In this document: one piece after another, positions 8,858-18,820 of the stretch
Layout of the letters: each line of letters begins with the position of its first letter
Numbering within the stretch: the first letter of the stretch is position 1
Source of the DNA: Sphingobacterium sp. UT-1RO-CII-1
GTDB taxonomy: Bacteria > Bacteroidota > Bacteroidia > Sphingobacteriales > Sphingobacteriaceae
Direction: 5' to 3'
Length of the DNA stretch: 64,000 bases
NCBI RefSeq assembly: GCF_026711005.1
Contig: NZ_JAPPVJ010000004.1
Location: 310,001-374,000, forward strand
Program-made: the position numbers and the translations under genes
The notes under the pieces: model-generated
Database searches by the model: none
What the model was told of the DNA's origin: nothing
The model's input: only the letters and a program-made list of their open reading frames with translations

Positions 8858-10024
8858 TTGAGTATAAGAAAAGTTGCCATTTTAGGCTCTACTGGAAGTG
8901 TTGGTACTCAGGCTTTAGAAGTAATTAGAGCTTTTCCTGAACTTTTAGAAGTAAGTGTTTTAACTGCTGCATCAAATGCTGAAGCGCTTATTGCACAGGC
9001 GATTGAGTTTAAACCTAAAGCCGTTGCCATTACTGATGAACGATGTTTTGAACAGGTTAAATTAGCCCTCAATAGTTTGGGTATTACAGTTTATACCAGT
9101 GAAGCAGGTCTTGTGGAGGTTGTACAGTATGATGAAATAGATGTTGTACTAAATGCTATTGTTGGCGCAGCTGGTTTGAGACCAACAATTGAAGCCATTC
9201 AAAAGAAAAGAGACATCGCCTTAGCAAATAAGGAAACCTTAGTAGTAGCGGGAGCCTTGATGATGGATATGGTGAAGAAGTACGATGTTAAGATGCTGCC
9301 CGTTGACTCTGAGCATTCCGCTATTTTTCAATGTCTGGTAGGAGAACAAGCGAATCCTATTGAGAAAGTAATTTTGACAGCGTCGGGAGGACCTTTTCGG
9401 GGTAAAAAAAGAAGTTTTTTAGAAAAGGTAACGAAAAAAGAAGCTTTAAAGCACCCAAATTGGGTGATGGGAGCCAAGATTACGATAGACTCAGCATCAC
9501 TGATGAATAAAGGTTTAGAGGTGATTGAAGCAAAATGGTTATTTGATTTAAGTGTTGATCAAGTTGAGGTTGTTGTCCATCCGCAATCGGTTATACATTC
9601 TATGGTCCAGTTTCAAGATGGTTCTATTAAGGCTCAAATGGGGCTGCCGGATATGAAGTTACCTATACAAAATGCATTAACCTATCCTTATCGGCAACAA
9701 AACAGTTTCGAGCGCTTTGATTTTCTCAAATATCCATCATTAACATTTGAACCTGCAGATACTGGTACTTTTCGAAACCTAGACTTGGCTTATCAAGCGC
9801 TAAGGGAAGGGGGAGATCGTCCATGTGTTTTAAATGCGGCAAACGAAGTAGCTGTAGATGCTTTTCTTCATGACCAACTATCCTTTTTAGGAATGAGTGA
9901 TTTAATCGAAGCGACAATGTGTCAGTTGAATGTTGTAAAGGAACCTAATTTAGACGATTTAATTGAAATTGATAGGGAAAGTCGTATCATGGCACGGGAT
10001 TTAATAAATAAAAATAAAAGATAA
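8858..10024 (+). CDS. dxr: 1-deoxy-D-xylulose 5-phosphate reductoisomerase
   Basis: The 388-residue enzyme converts DXP to 2-C-methyl-D-erythritol 4-phosphate using NADPH, the committed step of the MEP isoprenoid pathway. The nucleotide-binding loop GSTGSVG (residues 10-16), the LANKETLV motif, the metal-ligand motif DSEHSAIFQ, and the NKGLEVIEAKWLF and HPQSVIHSMVQ segments are all present. The start is a TTG: no ATG occurs in frame until the interior, and the N-terminus is correct for the family. It starts 7 bases after the previous gene and is followed by rseP after a 71-base gap. Confidence 0.96.
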   Translation: MSIRKVAILGSTGSVGTQALEVIRAFPELLEVSVLTAASNAEALIAQAIEFKPKAVAITDERCFEQVKLALNSLGITVYTSEAGLVEVVQYDEIDVVLNAIVGAAGLRPTIEAIQKKRDIALANKETLVVAGALMMDMVKKYDVKMLPVDSEHSAIFQCLVGEQANPIEKVILTASGGPFRGKKRSFLEKVTKKEALKHPNWVMGAKITIDSASLMNKGLEVIEAKWLFDLSVDQVEVVVHPQSVIHSMVQFQDGSIKAQMGLPDMKLPIQNALTYPYRQQNSFERFDFLKYPSLTFEPADTGTFRNLDLAYQALREGGDRPCVLNAANEVAVDAFLHDQLSFLGMSDLIEATMCQLNVVKEPNLDDLIEIDRESRIMARDLINKNKR

Positions 10025-10095
10025 TAGGTGAGGTTTATTGTAAAATTGTACTTTGTCTTCATGTCTATAACGAACGAAAATAAAAAAAGAAATAC

Positions 10096-11415
10096 ATGGG
10101 TACTTTAATAATGATCGGGCAAGTAGTTTTAGGATTGTCTATATTAATCATCTTGCACGAACTGGGGCATTTTTTAGCGGCCCGGGCATTTGGTATTAAA
10201 GTAGAGAAGTTTTATCTCTTCTTTGATGCTTGGGGTGTTAAGCTTTTTAAATTTAATTTTAAAGGCTGTGAGTATGGTATTGGTTGGTTGCCCTTAGGAG
10301 GTTATGTGAAGATTGCGGGGATGATTGATGAATCCATGGATACCGAACAGCTTAAGCAAGAGCCTCAACCCTGGGAGTTTCGGTCTAAACCGGCTTGGCA
10401 GCGTTTGATTGTGATGTTGGGAGGTATAATCGTAAATGTGATTGTTGGAATTTTTGTTTTTTGGATGTTGACATTTAAGTACGGTGAAACGGATATAGAT
10501 AACTCCAAACTTGAATATGGTGTTGTACCGGGTATTATTGGGAAAAACATAGGGATTCAGGCTGGAGATAAAATTTTAGAAGTTAATGGTAAACCAGCAG
10601 TTAAGTTTTTAGGTGATGTCCTGAGTTCGGATGTTTTGATGGGTGATGCGGTATTGACCATTGAGCGAGCAGGTATAAAGGAAACATTGACCGTACCTTC
10701 AACGATATTTAATGAAGTTGCTGAACATAAAAGAAACGAATTTGTGCAACCGCGTCGCAAGATGGCCAGCGTAGGCGAAATACAGAAAGGCTCTGAAGCA
10801 GAACGGATGAATTTACAAGTTGGAGACAGTATTGTTGCTGTAAATGGTAAAAACACCTTGTTTTTTGATGAATTTACTGATGTAATGAAGAGCCGTGTTG
10901 GTAAAGATATAGAGGTGAGTGTTGTGCGTAATGGTGAAGCAGTGGCGCTTTCAGGAAATGTTGATTCTACAGCAACTTTAGGATTTGTGCTTAGCACGCT
11001 TGATTTGCCTGTTATTAAATATGAATATGGTTTAGTTGAATCATTGCCTATTGGTACGCTCAAAGCATTTTCAGTAATTACTGATAATATTAAAGGATTT
11101 AGTAAAATATTTAAAGGAGATGTTCAGGCAGATAAAGCGTTATCAGGTCCTGTCGGTATCGCCAAGCTGTTTGGAACAGAGGTGGATTGGTTGAAGTTTT
11201 GGAGTTTAGTTGGTATGTTATCGATGGCGCTGGCATTTATGAACCTTCTTCCTATTCCAGCACTAGATGGTGGACATGTGGTCTTTTTATTGATTGAAAT
11301 GATCCAAGGAAAGCCACTTAGTGATAACTTCTTAGAGAAGGCACAAATGGTAGGCTTTTTTATCCTCATTGCGTTGATTTTATTTACATTCGCCAATGAT
11401 ATCATAAAATGGTAA
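10096..11415 (+). CDS. rseP: RIP site-2 metalloprotease RseP
   Basis: The 439-residue inner-membrane zinc protease carries the HELGH motif (H21-H25) in the first membrane helix and the second metal-ligand motif NLLPIPALDGGH (about 385-396) in the third. Two PDZ domains lie between (about 125-195 and 215-285). RseP-type proteases cut transmembrane anti-sigma factors after a first periplasmic cut. The window encodes two membrane anti-sigma-like proteins (FecR-like and TPR type) that could be substrates; this is inference. The linkage dxr-rseP is common in bacteria. Confidence 0.95.
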   Translation: MGTLIMIGQVVLGLSILIILHELGHFLAARAFGIKVEKFYLFFDAWGVKLFKFNFKGCEYGIGWLPLGGYVKIAGMIDESMDTEQLKQEPQPWEFRSKPAWQRLIVMLGGIIVNVIVGIFVFWMLTFKYGETDIDNSKLEYGVVPGIIGKNIGIQAGDKILEVNGKPAVKFLGDVLSSDVLMGDAVLTIERAGIKETLTVPSTIFNEVAEHKRNEFVQPRRKMASVGEIQKGSEAERMNLQVGDSIVAVNGKNTLFFDEFTDVMKSRVGKDIEVSVVRNGEAVALSGNVDSTATLGFVLSTLDLPVIKYEYGLVESLPIGTLKAFSVITDNIKGFSKIFKGDVQADKALSGPVGIAKLFGTEVDWLKFWSLVGMLSMALAFMNLLPIPALDGGHVVFLLIEMIQGKPLSDNFLEKAQMVGFFILIALILFTFANDIIKW

Positions 11416-11419
11416 CAAG

Positions 11420-11466
11420 AAGCTATCTGTTATTTGCTGTACATTACAGCAAATAACAGATAGCTT
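11420..11466 (+). repeat. 22-bp-arm perfect hairpin between rseP and ywbE
   Basis: The arms 11420-11441 and 11445-11466 are perfectly complementary around a CAT loop. No T-run follows, so it is not a classical terminator. It may protect the rseP mRNA end, act as a factor-dependent terminator, or modulate ywbE expression. Confidence 0.8.
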
Positions 11467-11501
11467 GTAATATTTATAATAGCATATTTTTATTGTATAA
11501 G

Positions 11502-11696
11502 ATGGACGGAAAAACAAGAGCAAATATCAAGCCTGGCACAGTGGTTAATATTGTCTTGAAGAAAGATCAGCGCAGTGGTAACTTAACAGAAGGCATTGTA
11601 AAGGATCTGTTAACTTCGGCTGCATTTCATCATAGAGGTATTAAAGTGCGTCTGGAGGACGGACAAATAGGGCGTGTAAAGGAGATCATCGAATGA
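11502..11696 (+). CDS. ywbE: YwbE-family protein (DUF2196)
   Basis: The 64-residue protein matches the small YwbE family throughout: TRANIKPGTVVNIVLKKDQR, a GIVKDLLT segment, HHRGIKVRL and a C-terminal GRVKEII. It is predicted to be a compact beta-barrel, possibly nucleic-acid binding; no function is proven. The open frame begins at a TTG at 11493, but the ATG at 11502 gives the family N-terminus (MDGKTR). It lies 86 bases after rseP, separated by a long hairpin, so it may be expressed partly on its own. Confidence 0.85.
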   Translation: MDGKTRANIKPGTVVNIVLKKDQRSGNLTEGIVKDLLTSAAFHHRGIKVRLEDGQIGRVKEIIE

Positions 11697-11862
11697 ACCG
11701 TTTTTGCTTGGTATAAAAGAATATTATTTTATTTATTTTAACTTTTATAATTTACATTTTATTATCTACCTTTGTCCTCAGTGAAAATTTATGTAAAATA
11801 TTCCATTAATAATTCGAAAGATTGCAATGTAAACATTGTGTCTTCTTCTGTTAATTTTGTTA

Positions 11863-11884
11863 GGCCCATAAGGGCTTTTTTTAT
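11863..11884 (+). terminator. Short terminator-like hairpin upstream of carA
   Basis: GCCC-ATAA-GGGC followed by seven T lies about 165 bases after ywbE and 95 bases before carA. It could end the dxr-rseP-ywbE unit or act as a leader attenuator for carA. Confidence 0.5.
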
Positions 11885-11975
11885 ATCCAAAAAATAAAAG
11901 GATTTGGATCCTCGTAAAGGATATTTTACAGAGCCAGATTAATAATAAAAGTTAATTTAATAGAGTATATAAAGA

Positions 11976-13082
11976 ATGACCAACTACAGTAAATTACCGG
12001 CAATTTTGGTGCTTGCAGATGGAACTGTTTATCATGGCAAGGCTGCCGGAAAAATTGGAACAACTACAGGTGAAATCTGTTTCAATACAGGTACAACAGG
12101 TTATCAGGAAGTCTTTACAGACCCTTCCTACTACGGGCAAATAATGGTAACCACCAATTCGCACATTGGTAATTATGGAATTGATGAAGAAGATTCAGAG
12201 TCTTCAAAAGTTCAAATTGCTGGTTTAGTTTGTAAAAACTATAATATCGATTATAGTAGACAAATGGCTGATAAGTCTATTCAAACTTATTTTGAAGAGC
12301 AAAATTTAGTAGGTATATCCGATATAGATACACGCTCACTTGTTCGTCATATACGTAGTAAAGGGGCTATGAATGCTATAATTTCATCTGAAAATTTAGA
12401 TGTAGAGTCTTTGAAAGGTATTTTAGCGAAGGCGCCTTCTATGGAAGGACTTGAGCTTTCTTCAGTTGTATGCACAAAAGAGCCATATTTTTATGGTGAT
12501 GAAGGCGCCTCTACCCGTATTGCTGTTTTAGATTTAGGAATCAAAAAAAACATATTGAGGAATTTTGATTCTCGTCAGGTTTATGCTAAAGTTTTTCCGG
12601 CAAAAACTACTTTTGAAGAAATGGAATCTTGGAATCCAGATGGTTACTTTATATCGAATGGGCCAGGTGACCCAGCGGCTATGGATTATGCTGTAGAAAC
12701 TATAAAGAAAATCATTGAAGCTCGTAAACCTATGTTTGGAATCTGTTTAGGTCATCAAATGTTGGCTTTAGCGAATGGTATTCGTACGGAGAAAATGCAT
12801 AACGGACACCGAGGTATTAATCACCCAGTGAAGAATATAATTGTTAATCGTTGTGAAATAACTTCGCAGAACCATGGCTTCGGACTTGTAGCAGACGATG
12901 TTTTGAAGTCTGATTTGGTCGAGGTAACTCATGTTAACCTGAATGACAATACTATCGAGGGTATTCGGTTAAAAGGAGAGGGGCAAAGAGCTTTTTCTGT
13001 GCAATATCACCCAGAGTCTTCGCCAGGGCCTCATGACTCTCGCTATTTATTTGATGATTTTATTGCAATGATAAAAAAATAG
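11976..13082 (+). CDS. carA: Carbamoyl-phosphate synthase small (glutaminase) subunit
   Basis: The 368-residue subunit hydrolyses glutamine and passes ammonia to the large subunit for carbamoyl phosphate, used in pyrimidine and arginine synthesis. An N-terminal CPSase small-chain domain (about 1-140, with FNTGTTGYQEVFTDPSY) is followed by a class I amidotransferase domain. The triad is C257 (GICLGHQ), H345 and E347 (YHPES). carB is not adjacent; enolase follows after a terminator, so the large subunit must be elsewhere in the genome. Confidence 0.96.
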   Translation: MTNYSKLPAILVLADGTVYHGKAAGKIGTTTGEICFNTGTTGYQEVFTDPSYYGQIMVTTNSHIGNYGIDEEDSESSKVQIAGLVCKNYNIDYSRQMADKSIQTYFEEQNLVGISDIDTRSLVRHIRSKGAMNAIISSENLDVESLKGILAKAPSMEGLELSSVVCTKEPYFYGDEGASTRIAVLDLGIKKNILRNFDSRQVYAKVFPAKTTFEEMESWNPDGYFISNGPGDPAAMDYAVETIKKIIEARKPMFGICLGHQMLALANGIRTEKMHNGHRGINHPVKNIIVNRCEITSQNHGFGLVADDVLKSDLVEVTHVNLNDNTIEGIRLKGEGQRAFSVQYHPESSPGPHDSRYLFDDFIAMIKK

Positions 13083-13084
13083 TA

Positions 13085-13119
13085 AAAAAGGCTAAATACT
13101 TAATATTTAGCCTTTTTCA
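13085..13119 (+). terminator. Terminator after carA
   Basis: A 14-bp perfect stem (13085-13098 with 13104-13117) with flanking A and T runs; usable from either strand. Confidence 0.92.
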
Positions 13120-13129
13120 TTGTGAAATA

Positions 13130-13160
13130 TTGCTGTAAGAAAATCGAATTGTTATATTTG
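13130..13160 (+). promoter_or_regulatory. Bacteroidota-type promoter for eno
   Basis: TTG at 13130-13132, a 20-base spacer, then TATATTTG at 13153-13160 match the TTG/TAnnTTTG consensus. Transcription should begin near 13167, giving a leader of about 70 bases before eno. Confidence 0.6.
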
Positions 13161-13188
13161 AATTTACTAACAAAAAACGGTATATTAG

Positions 13189-14535
<1,347 letters not shown>

Positions 14536-14558
14536 TTTTTTACATACTGTATAAGTTG

Positions 14559-14597
14559 AAAAGGTCGTCTAATGTAAACTTTAGACGACCTTTTTTG
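14559..14597 (+). terminator. Terminator after eno
   Basis: AAAAGGTCGTCTAA (14559-14572) pairs with TTAGACGACCTTTT (14581-14594), followed by T-run. Confidence 0.93.
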
Positions 14598-14662
14598 TAG
14601 CTTAGCGACTAGACATTTTGTTTTTTGCTTGTGAACATTAGTTTTTTTAAGAACTATTTATT

Positions 14663-14670
14663 TACATTTG
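14663..14670 (+). promoter_or_regulatory. Candidate -7 element just upstream of the DivIC-like gene
   Basis: TACATTTG matches TAnnTTTG exactly and ends only 7 bases before the ATG at 14678. If used, the transcript would be leaderless or nearly so. No TTG lies at the expected -33 distance (TTAG at 14638-14641 is the closest). Confidence 0.4.
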
Positions 14671-14677
14671 TTTTGTA

Positions 14678-14980
14678 ATGGAAAGATTGTTTAGGTTAAT
14701 TAAAAATAGGTATTTTCTCAGCGGATTGATTTTTATCGTGTGGATGAGTTTCTTTGACCGTTACGATCTGGGGACACAATATGCTTACCAGCAAGAAAAG
14801 AATAAGCTAGAGGAACAGAAAGCCTTCTACGAGGAGGAAATCTTAACGATAGAAAAAGCTGTCAAGGATGTACAATATAATCCTAATGAGATTCAACGTA
14901 TTGCTCGAGAACGTTATAAAATGAAAAAAGATAATGAAGATATTTTTGTTATTGAAGAAGTAGAGCCCACAAAAAAGTAG
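14678..14980 (+). CDS. DivIC/FtsB-family septum formation initiator
   Basis: The 100-residue protein has a short basic cytoplasmic N-terminus, one membrane segment (about residues 12-26, FLSGLIFIVWMSFF), and a periplasmic coiled coil (about 35-75) rich in glutamate and lysine. The YNPNEIQRIARERYKMKKDNEDIFVI segment is the conserved end of the family. FtsB/DivIC links FtsL and FtsQ in the divisome. It follows eno, as in several other bacteria. Confidence 0.85.
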   Translation: MERLFRLIKNRYFLSGLIFIVWMSFFDRYDLGTQYAYQQEKNKLEEQKAFYEEEILTIEKAVKDVQYNPNEIQRIARERYKMKKDNEDIFVIEEVEPTKK

Positions 14981-15048
14981 CTCTTTAGTTTTATCTAAAA
15001 GATGTTCGGTTACCTAGTTTATTACCTTAATTAATTTATTATAGCTTT

Positions 15049-15867
15049 CTAAAACTTTAAGTGTTTAACAGTTAGACCATTGTTGATAAGTTGTTTTAAA
15101 GCATCAATGCCTATTTCTAAGTGTGTCTCTACATATTGTGCTGTAACAGTCAGGTCGCTTTCTGCTGTTTTTACACCTTCGGGCGCCATAGGTTGATCAG
15201 ATACTAATAGTAAAGCACCAGTGGATATTTTATTATGAAACCCTACACTAAATATTGTGGCCGTTTCCATGTCGACAGCCATTGCACGGATAGCTTTTAA
15301 GTACTTTTTAAATGCTTTGTCATGTTCCCAAACTCTGCGGTTTGTAGTATACACAGTTCCTGTCCAATAATCTCTTGAGTAATCCCGTATAGTAGTTGAT
15401 ATTGCTTTTTGTAAAGCGAAAGATGGTAGTGAAGGGACTTCGCTCGGGAAGTAGTCATTTGACGTACCTTCTCCACGTATTGCGGCAATAGGTAATATGA
15501 GTTCCCCAACAGGTATTTTCTTTTTCAGCCCCCCCGTTTTACCTAAAAAAAGTACAGCTTTGGGATTTATTGCTGTTAATAAATCCATAATGGTTGCAGC
15601 CATAGGGCTTCCCATTCCGAAGTTGATGATTGTGATCCCATCAGCTGTACAGGCTTGCATCGCTTTACCCTGTCCATAGATAAAAGCATTGTCATGCATT
15701 TCGGAGAACATAGTCACATAGCTCGAGAAGTTCGTTAAGAGCACATAAGGCTCAAACACATCTAGTGGGCAGCCTGTATATCTTGGTAACCAATTTTCCA
15801 CAATTTCTTCCTTTGTTTTTAACCCCGGTGTAATTGCAGATTCAACTGTTTTTTTTACTTTTTTCAT
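15049..15867 (-). CDS. amn: AMP nucleosidase (short form)
   Basis: The 272-residue protein belongs to the nucleoside phosphorylase fold. It has the phosphate/ribose-binding INFGMGSPMAA region, GKTGGLKKKIPVGELILP, and the ribose-binding motif AVDMETATIFSVG. It hydrolyses AMP to adenine and ribose 5-phosphate, regulating AMP levels. It lacks the long N-terminal domain of the E. coli enzyme, as is usual in Bacteroidota. It has its own 139-base upstream gap from clpX and converges with the DivIC-like gene. Confidence 0.88.
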   Translation of the reverse strand: MKKVKKTVESAITPGLKTKEEIVENWLPRYTGCPLDVFEPYVLLTNFSSYVTMFSEMHDNAFIYGQGKAMQACTADGITIINFGMGSPMAATIMDLLTAINPKAVLFLGKTGGLKKKIPVGELILPIAAIRGEGTSNDYFPSEVPSLPSFALQKAISTTIRDYSRDYWTGTVYTTNRRVWEHDKAFKKYLKAIRAMAVDMETATIFSVGFHNKISTGALLLVSDQPMAPEGVKTAESDLTVTAQYVETHLEIGIDALKQLINNGLTVKHLKF

Positions 15868-15968
15868 CTTCTATTGTTTTAGTTAAACAACAAAGTGTAT
15901 AGGAATGTTTTTTTAGCTTTTTAAGTATTCAATGATAAAATAATCGCAGTAGACAAGGTGTCTAAATA

Positions 15969-16000
15969 AAAACCCTCACGTGTTTTTGGGTGAGGGTTTT
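15969..16000 (-). terminator. Terminator after clpX
   Basis: AAAACCCTCAC (15969-15979) pairs with GTGAGGGTTTT (15990-16000); on the minus strand it is followed by a T-rich tract. T-run on the plus side also allows use from the other strand. Confidence 0.9.
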
Positions 16001-16006
16001 TTATTA

Positions 16007-17257
16007 TTATGCAACTAACAGTTTTTTCATATCGGACTTATCCAGCTTATCGTTAGCATATGCGACGGTTATATGTAGTTTTTTATGTTCCATCTGATCT
16101 TTTATAGATGGAATTTCAAACATGGCATCCAGCATAATTGCTTCACATATACTTCTTAAGCCTCTTGCTCCGAGTTTAAATTCCCAAGCTTTGTCAACGA
16201 CTAAGTTGTATACTTCAGGGTCAAATGTGATTTCAATATCTTCGTATTCAAAAAGCTTTTCATATTGCTTAATTAATGCATTTTTCGGTTTTGTCAATAT
16301 GTTTAACAATGTTTCTTTATCTAAAGGATTAAGATAAGTTAATACTGGTAAACGACCGATTAGCTCTGGAATTAAACCGAAGTTTTTTAAATCTTGCGGC
16401 GTGATATATTTGTATAGGTTGTTCAAATCAATATCATCGCTATCGTCTTTCATTTTGTACCCTACTGTTTGCGTACGAAGGCGGTTTGCGATTTTCTTCT
16501 GTATACCATCAAATGCACCACCACAAATAAATAAGATGTTGCTCGTATTTACAGTGATCATTTTCTGGTCAGGGTGTTTACGACCACCTTGGGGGGGAAC
16601 ATTGACATTTGTTCCTTCTAATATTTTTAAAAGGGCTTGCTGTACTCCTTCTCCAGAGACGTCGCGTGTAATGGAAGGGTTGTCACTCTTGCGTGCAATT
16701 TTATCAATCTCGTCAATATATATAATTCCACGTTCTGCTGCTGCTACATCATAATCAGCAGCTTGAAGAAGCCGTGTTAATATACTTTCCACATCTTCAC
16801 CTACATAGCCTGCTTCTGTTAGTACCGTGGCATCTACGATACAGAAAGGTACATTTAATATTTTTGCGACTGTCTTAGCGAGCAATGTTTTTCCTGTACC
16901 TGTTTCTCCTACAACGATAAGGTTGGATTTTTCTAATTCAATCTCATCTTTGTCTACTTTTTGGTTAAGACGTTTGTAGTGATTATAAACAGCTACGGAA
17001 ATCACCTTTTTTGCATCATCCTGACCAATGACATATTGATCTAGGTGTTCTTTTATTTCTGCAGGGCGAATTAATTTTAATGCCGTTTGTAGATGCTTGC
17101 TTTTACGTTGCTTGAGCTCCTCGTTAAGAATTTCACTTGCTTGTGTAATGCAACGGTCACAGATATGGGCGCCGTCTCCAGCGATTAGCATCTGTGTGTC
17201 ACCTTTGCCTATTCCACAAAATGAACACCGTGTATCTCTGTTATTAGTTTTGCCCAT
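16007..17257 (-). CDS. clpX: ATP-dependent Clp protease ATP-binding subunit ClpX
   Basis: The 416-residue AAA+ unfoldase has an N-terminal zinc-binding domain with cysteines C11, C14, C33 and C36, Walker A GETGTGKT (about 117-124), Walker B IIYIDEID and the pore/sensor region [15 protein letters not shown]. The ClpP-contact loop reads VGY rather than IGF. It feeds unfolded substrates to ClpP, encoded immediately upstream with a 3-base gap, so the two are one operon. Confidence 0.97.
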   Translation of the reverse strand: MGKTNNRDTRCSFCGIGKGDTQMLIAGDGAHICDRCITQASEILNEELKQRKSKHLQTALKLIRPAEIKEHLDQYVIGQDDAKKVISVAVYNHYKRLNQKVDKDEIELEKSNLIVVGETGTGKTLLAKTVAKILNVPFCIVDATVLTEAGYVGEDVESILTRLLQAADYDVAAAERGIIYIDEIDKIARKSDNPSITRDVSGEGVQQALLKILEGTNVNVPPQGGRKHPDQKMITVNTSNILFICGGAFDGIQKKIANRLRTQTVGYKMKDDSDDIDLNNLYKYITPQDLKNFGLIPELIGRLPVLTYLNPLDKETLLNILTKPKNALIKQYEKLFEYEDIEITFDPEVYNLVVDKAWEFKLGARGLRSICEAIMLDAMFEIPSIKDQMEHKKLHITVAYANDKLDKSDMKKLLVA

Positions 17258-17260
17258 GGC

Positions 17261-17959
17261 TTATTTTACTTCTTTTTTTGGTAATAATACTTCATCAATC
17301 ATACCAAAATCTTTTGCCTCTGCTGCCTTCATCCAGTAATCACGGTCTGACGACTTTTCAACCCATTCGTACGTTTGGCCCGAGTGATCAGCAATAATGG
17401 TATAAAGCTCTTCTTTTAATTTCATCATTTCGCGTAGGTTGATCTCCATATCAGCAGCAACACCTTGTGCTCCACCAGATGGTTGGTGTATCATCACTCG
17501 AGAGTGTCTAAGTGCCGCACGCTTTCCTTTTGCACCAGCAACCAATAGAACTGCACCCATCGAAGCTGCAATACCAGTACAGATAGTTGCAACGTCTGGA
17601 GCAATATATTGCATAGTGTCGTATATACCTAAGCCTGCATATACACTACCTCCAGGTGAATTAATGTAGATTTGAATATCGCGCTGTGCGTCGGTTGACT
17701 GCAAGAATAAAAGCTGAGCCTGTACGATATTGGCAACCTGATCATTAATGGCATCGCCTAAAAAAATAATACGATCCATCATTAAGCGAGAGAAAACATC
17801 CATTTGTGCCACATTTAATTGACGTTCCTCAATGATATAAGGAGTCAAATTAGTGGGCATATTAGTTTGAACGCGTGAAATGAAGCTATCGACATGCTGA
17901 CTGCCAATGCGGTGATGTTTGATAGCATACTTTCTAAATTCGTTTTTATCTATATTCAT
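17261..17959 (-). CDS. clpP: ATP-dependent Clp protease proteolytic subunit
   Basis: The 232-residue serine peptidase has catalytic S133 (GIAASMGAVLL) and H158 (MIHQPSGGAQG), the INSPGGSVYAGLGIYDTMQYI handle segment split around residues 99-119, and a C-terminal DRDYWM segment with the third catalytic residue nearby. The N-terminal 30 residues are longer than in E. coli after processing, a normal Bacteroidota feature. It forms the 14-mer proteolytic chamber for ClpX, which follows directly. Confidence 0.97.
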   Translation of the reverse strand: MNIDKNEFRKYAIKHHRIGSQHVDSFISRVQTNMPTNLTPYIIEERQLNVAQMDVFSRLMMDRIIFLGDAINDQVANIVQAQLLFLQSTDAQRDIQIYINSPGGSVYAGLGIYDTMQYIAPDVATICTGIAASMGAVLLVAGAKGKRAALRHSRVMIHQPSGGAQGVAADMEINLREMMKLKEELYTIIADHSGQTYEWVEKSSDRDYWMKAAEAKDFGMIDEVLLPKKEVK

Positions 17960-18011
17960 GTTTTTTTTCTTTTCTAACTGACTAATATAAAATTATATTT
18001 TTAATTCTAAT

Positions 18012-18479
18012 TTACAAATCAACTTGTGTATTATAATCAGGTAATTCCTCTATAAAGTCAAAGCGTTGTAATTCAAAATCTATTTTACAATAATAGTGCT
18101 GAATTCCATTACTGACTAAAAGTAGTGGAATTTTGTGAATCGTATTGTAATTTGCGATCTGACTAAAGGTTTTTTCGGTAATTTTGACAGTCGGTGCTTT
18201 AAATTCTGCCAAAAGTATCTTTTCACCTTGATTATTAAAAATTAATAAGTCACTTCTTTTTTGTAACGTATTTAAGGATAATCCTCCTTCTATCTGCATC
18301 AACGACTTGGGATATTTCTTGAACTTATGTAAATAATTTACCCAATGCTGCCGTACCCATTCTTCTGGAGTTAAGACCAGATCTTTTTTTCGAAGATCAT
18401 CAAATATATATAGTTTGCCGAGTTTCCGAGATATTTTTGACGGATAAGGTGGTAAATTAAGTACGATCGGTTCAAACAT
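18012..18479 (-). CDS. HSDR_N-like (type I restriction R N-terminal) domain protein
   Basis: The 155-residue protein resembles the stand-alone HSDR_N_2 nuclease-fold family. It shows a PD-(D/E)xK-like core: an N-terminal helix region with EEWVRQHW, an aspartate in KRSDLLIF, then LLAEFKAP with the E-x-K pair. No helicase, methylase or specificity gene is near, so it is not part of a restriction system here. The stand-alone protein is widespread in Bacteroidota, where it often lies divergent from holA as it does here. Function is unknown; a DNA-repair role is possible. Confidence 0.75.
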   Translation of the reverse strand: MFEPIVLNLPPYPSKISRKLGKLYIFDDLRKKDLVLTPEEWVRQHWVNYLHKFKKYPKSLMQIEGGLSLNTLQKRSDLLIFNNQGEKILLAEFKAPTVKITEKTFSQIANYNTIHKIPLLLVSNGIQHYYCKIDFELQRFDFIEELPDYNTQVDL

Positions 18480-18820
18480 AGTACAAAAATAAGCTTTTTA
18501 TGTGGTCGTGCAAAACAGATAAAAAGCTATGTTTTCGCAATTACTTTGGGTGTTCAGCGGACTTCCTTCACACCTTTTTCGGGAATTTCCTTGTGTTTGG
18601 TTCTATTTTATCTGGTTTTTTCCTACTTAAAGAGTAGGTGAATTGTAGCTAATGAGTGGGTTAGGTGTGGTAAACATGAGGTAAAGGTCCGAAGAAGGGG
18701 TGAATTTGGTATTAAAAGGTGTGTATGATATTAGAAGTTAATTGCTATAATTTTACAACGTCAATAGTTGAAACAAACAGTAGATACAATTTTGTATTTA
18801 AAGTTGTATTTTCGCAAGGT
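18480..18820. other. 341-base intergenic region between the HSDR_N-like gene and holA
   Basis: This divergent region holds the promoters of both genes. The middle part (about 18590-18720) is purine-rich on the plus strand with several AGG/GTG runs. I see no convincing hairpin, full consensus promoter or RNA gene. The open frame of holA extends into it to 18719 but the extension looks non-coding. Confidence 0.5.

Noticed and set aside
10557..11063. 168-codon minus-strand frame within rseP
   Set aside because: It overlaps the PDZ domains of rseP in the opposite frame and shows no family features.
18012..18479. Restriction-modification system
   Set aside because: Only an HSDR_N-like protein is present; no helicase domain, methylase or specificity gene is nearby.
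18719..18820. 34-residue N-terminal extension of holA
   Set aside because: The family N-terminus begins at the ATG at 18821; the extension has low-quality composition.
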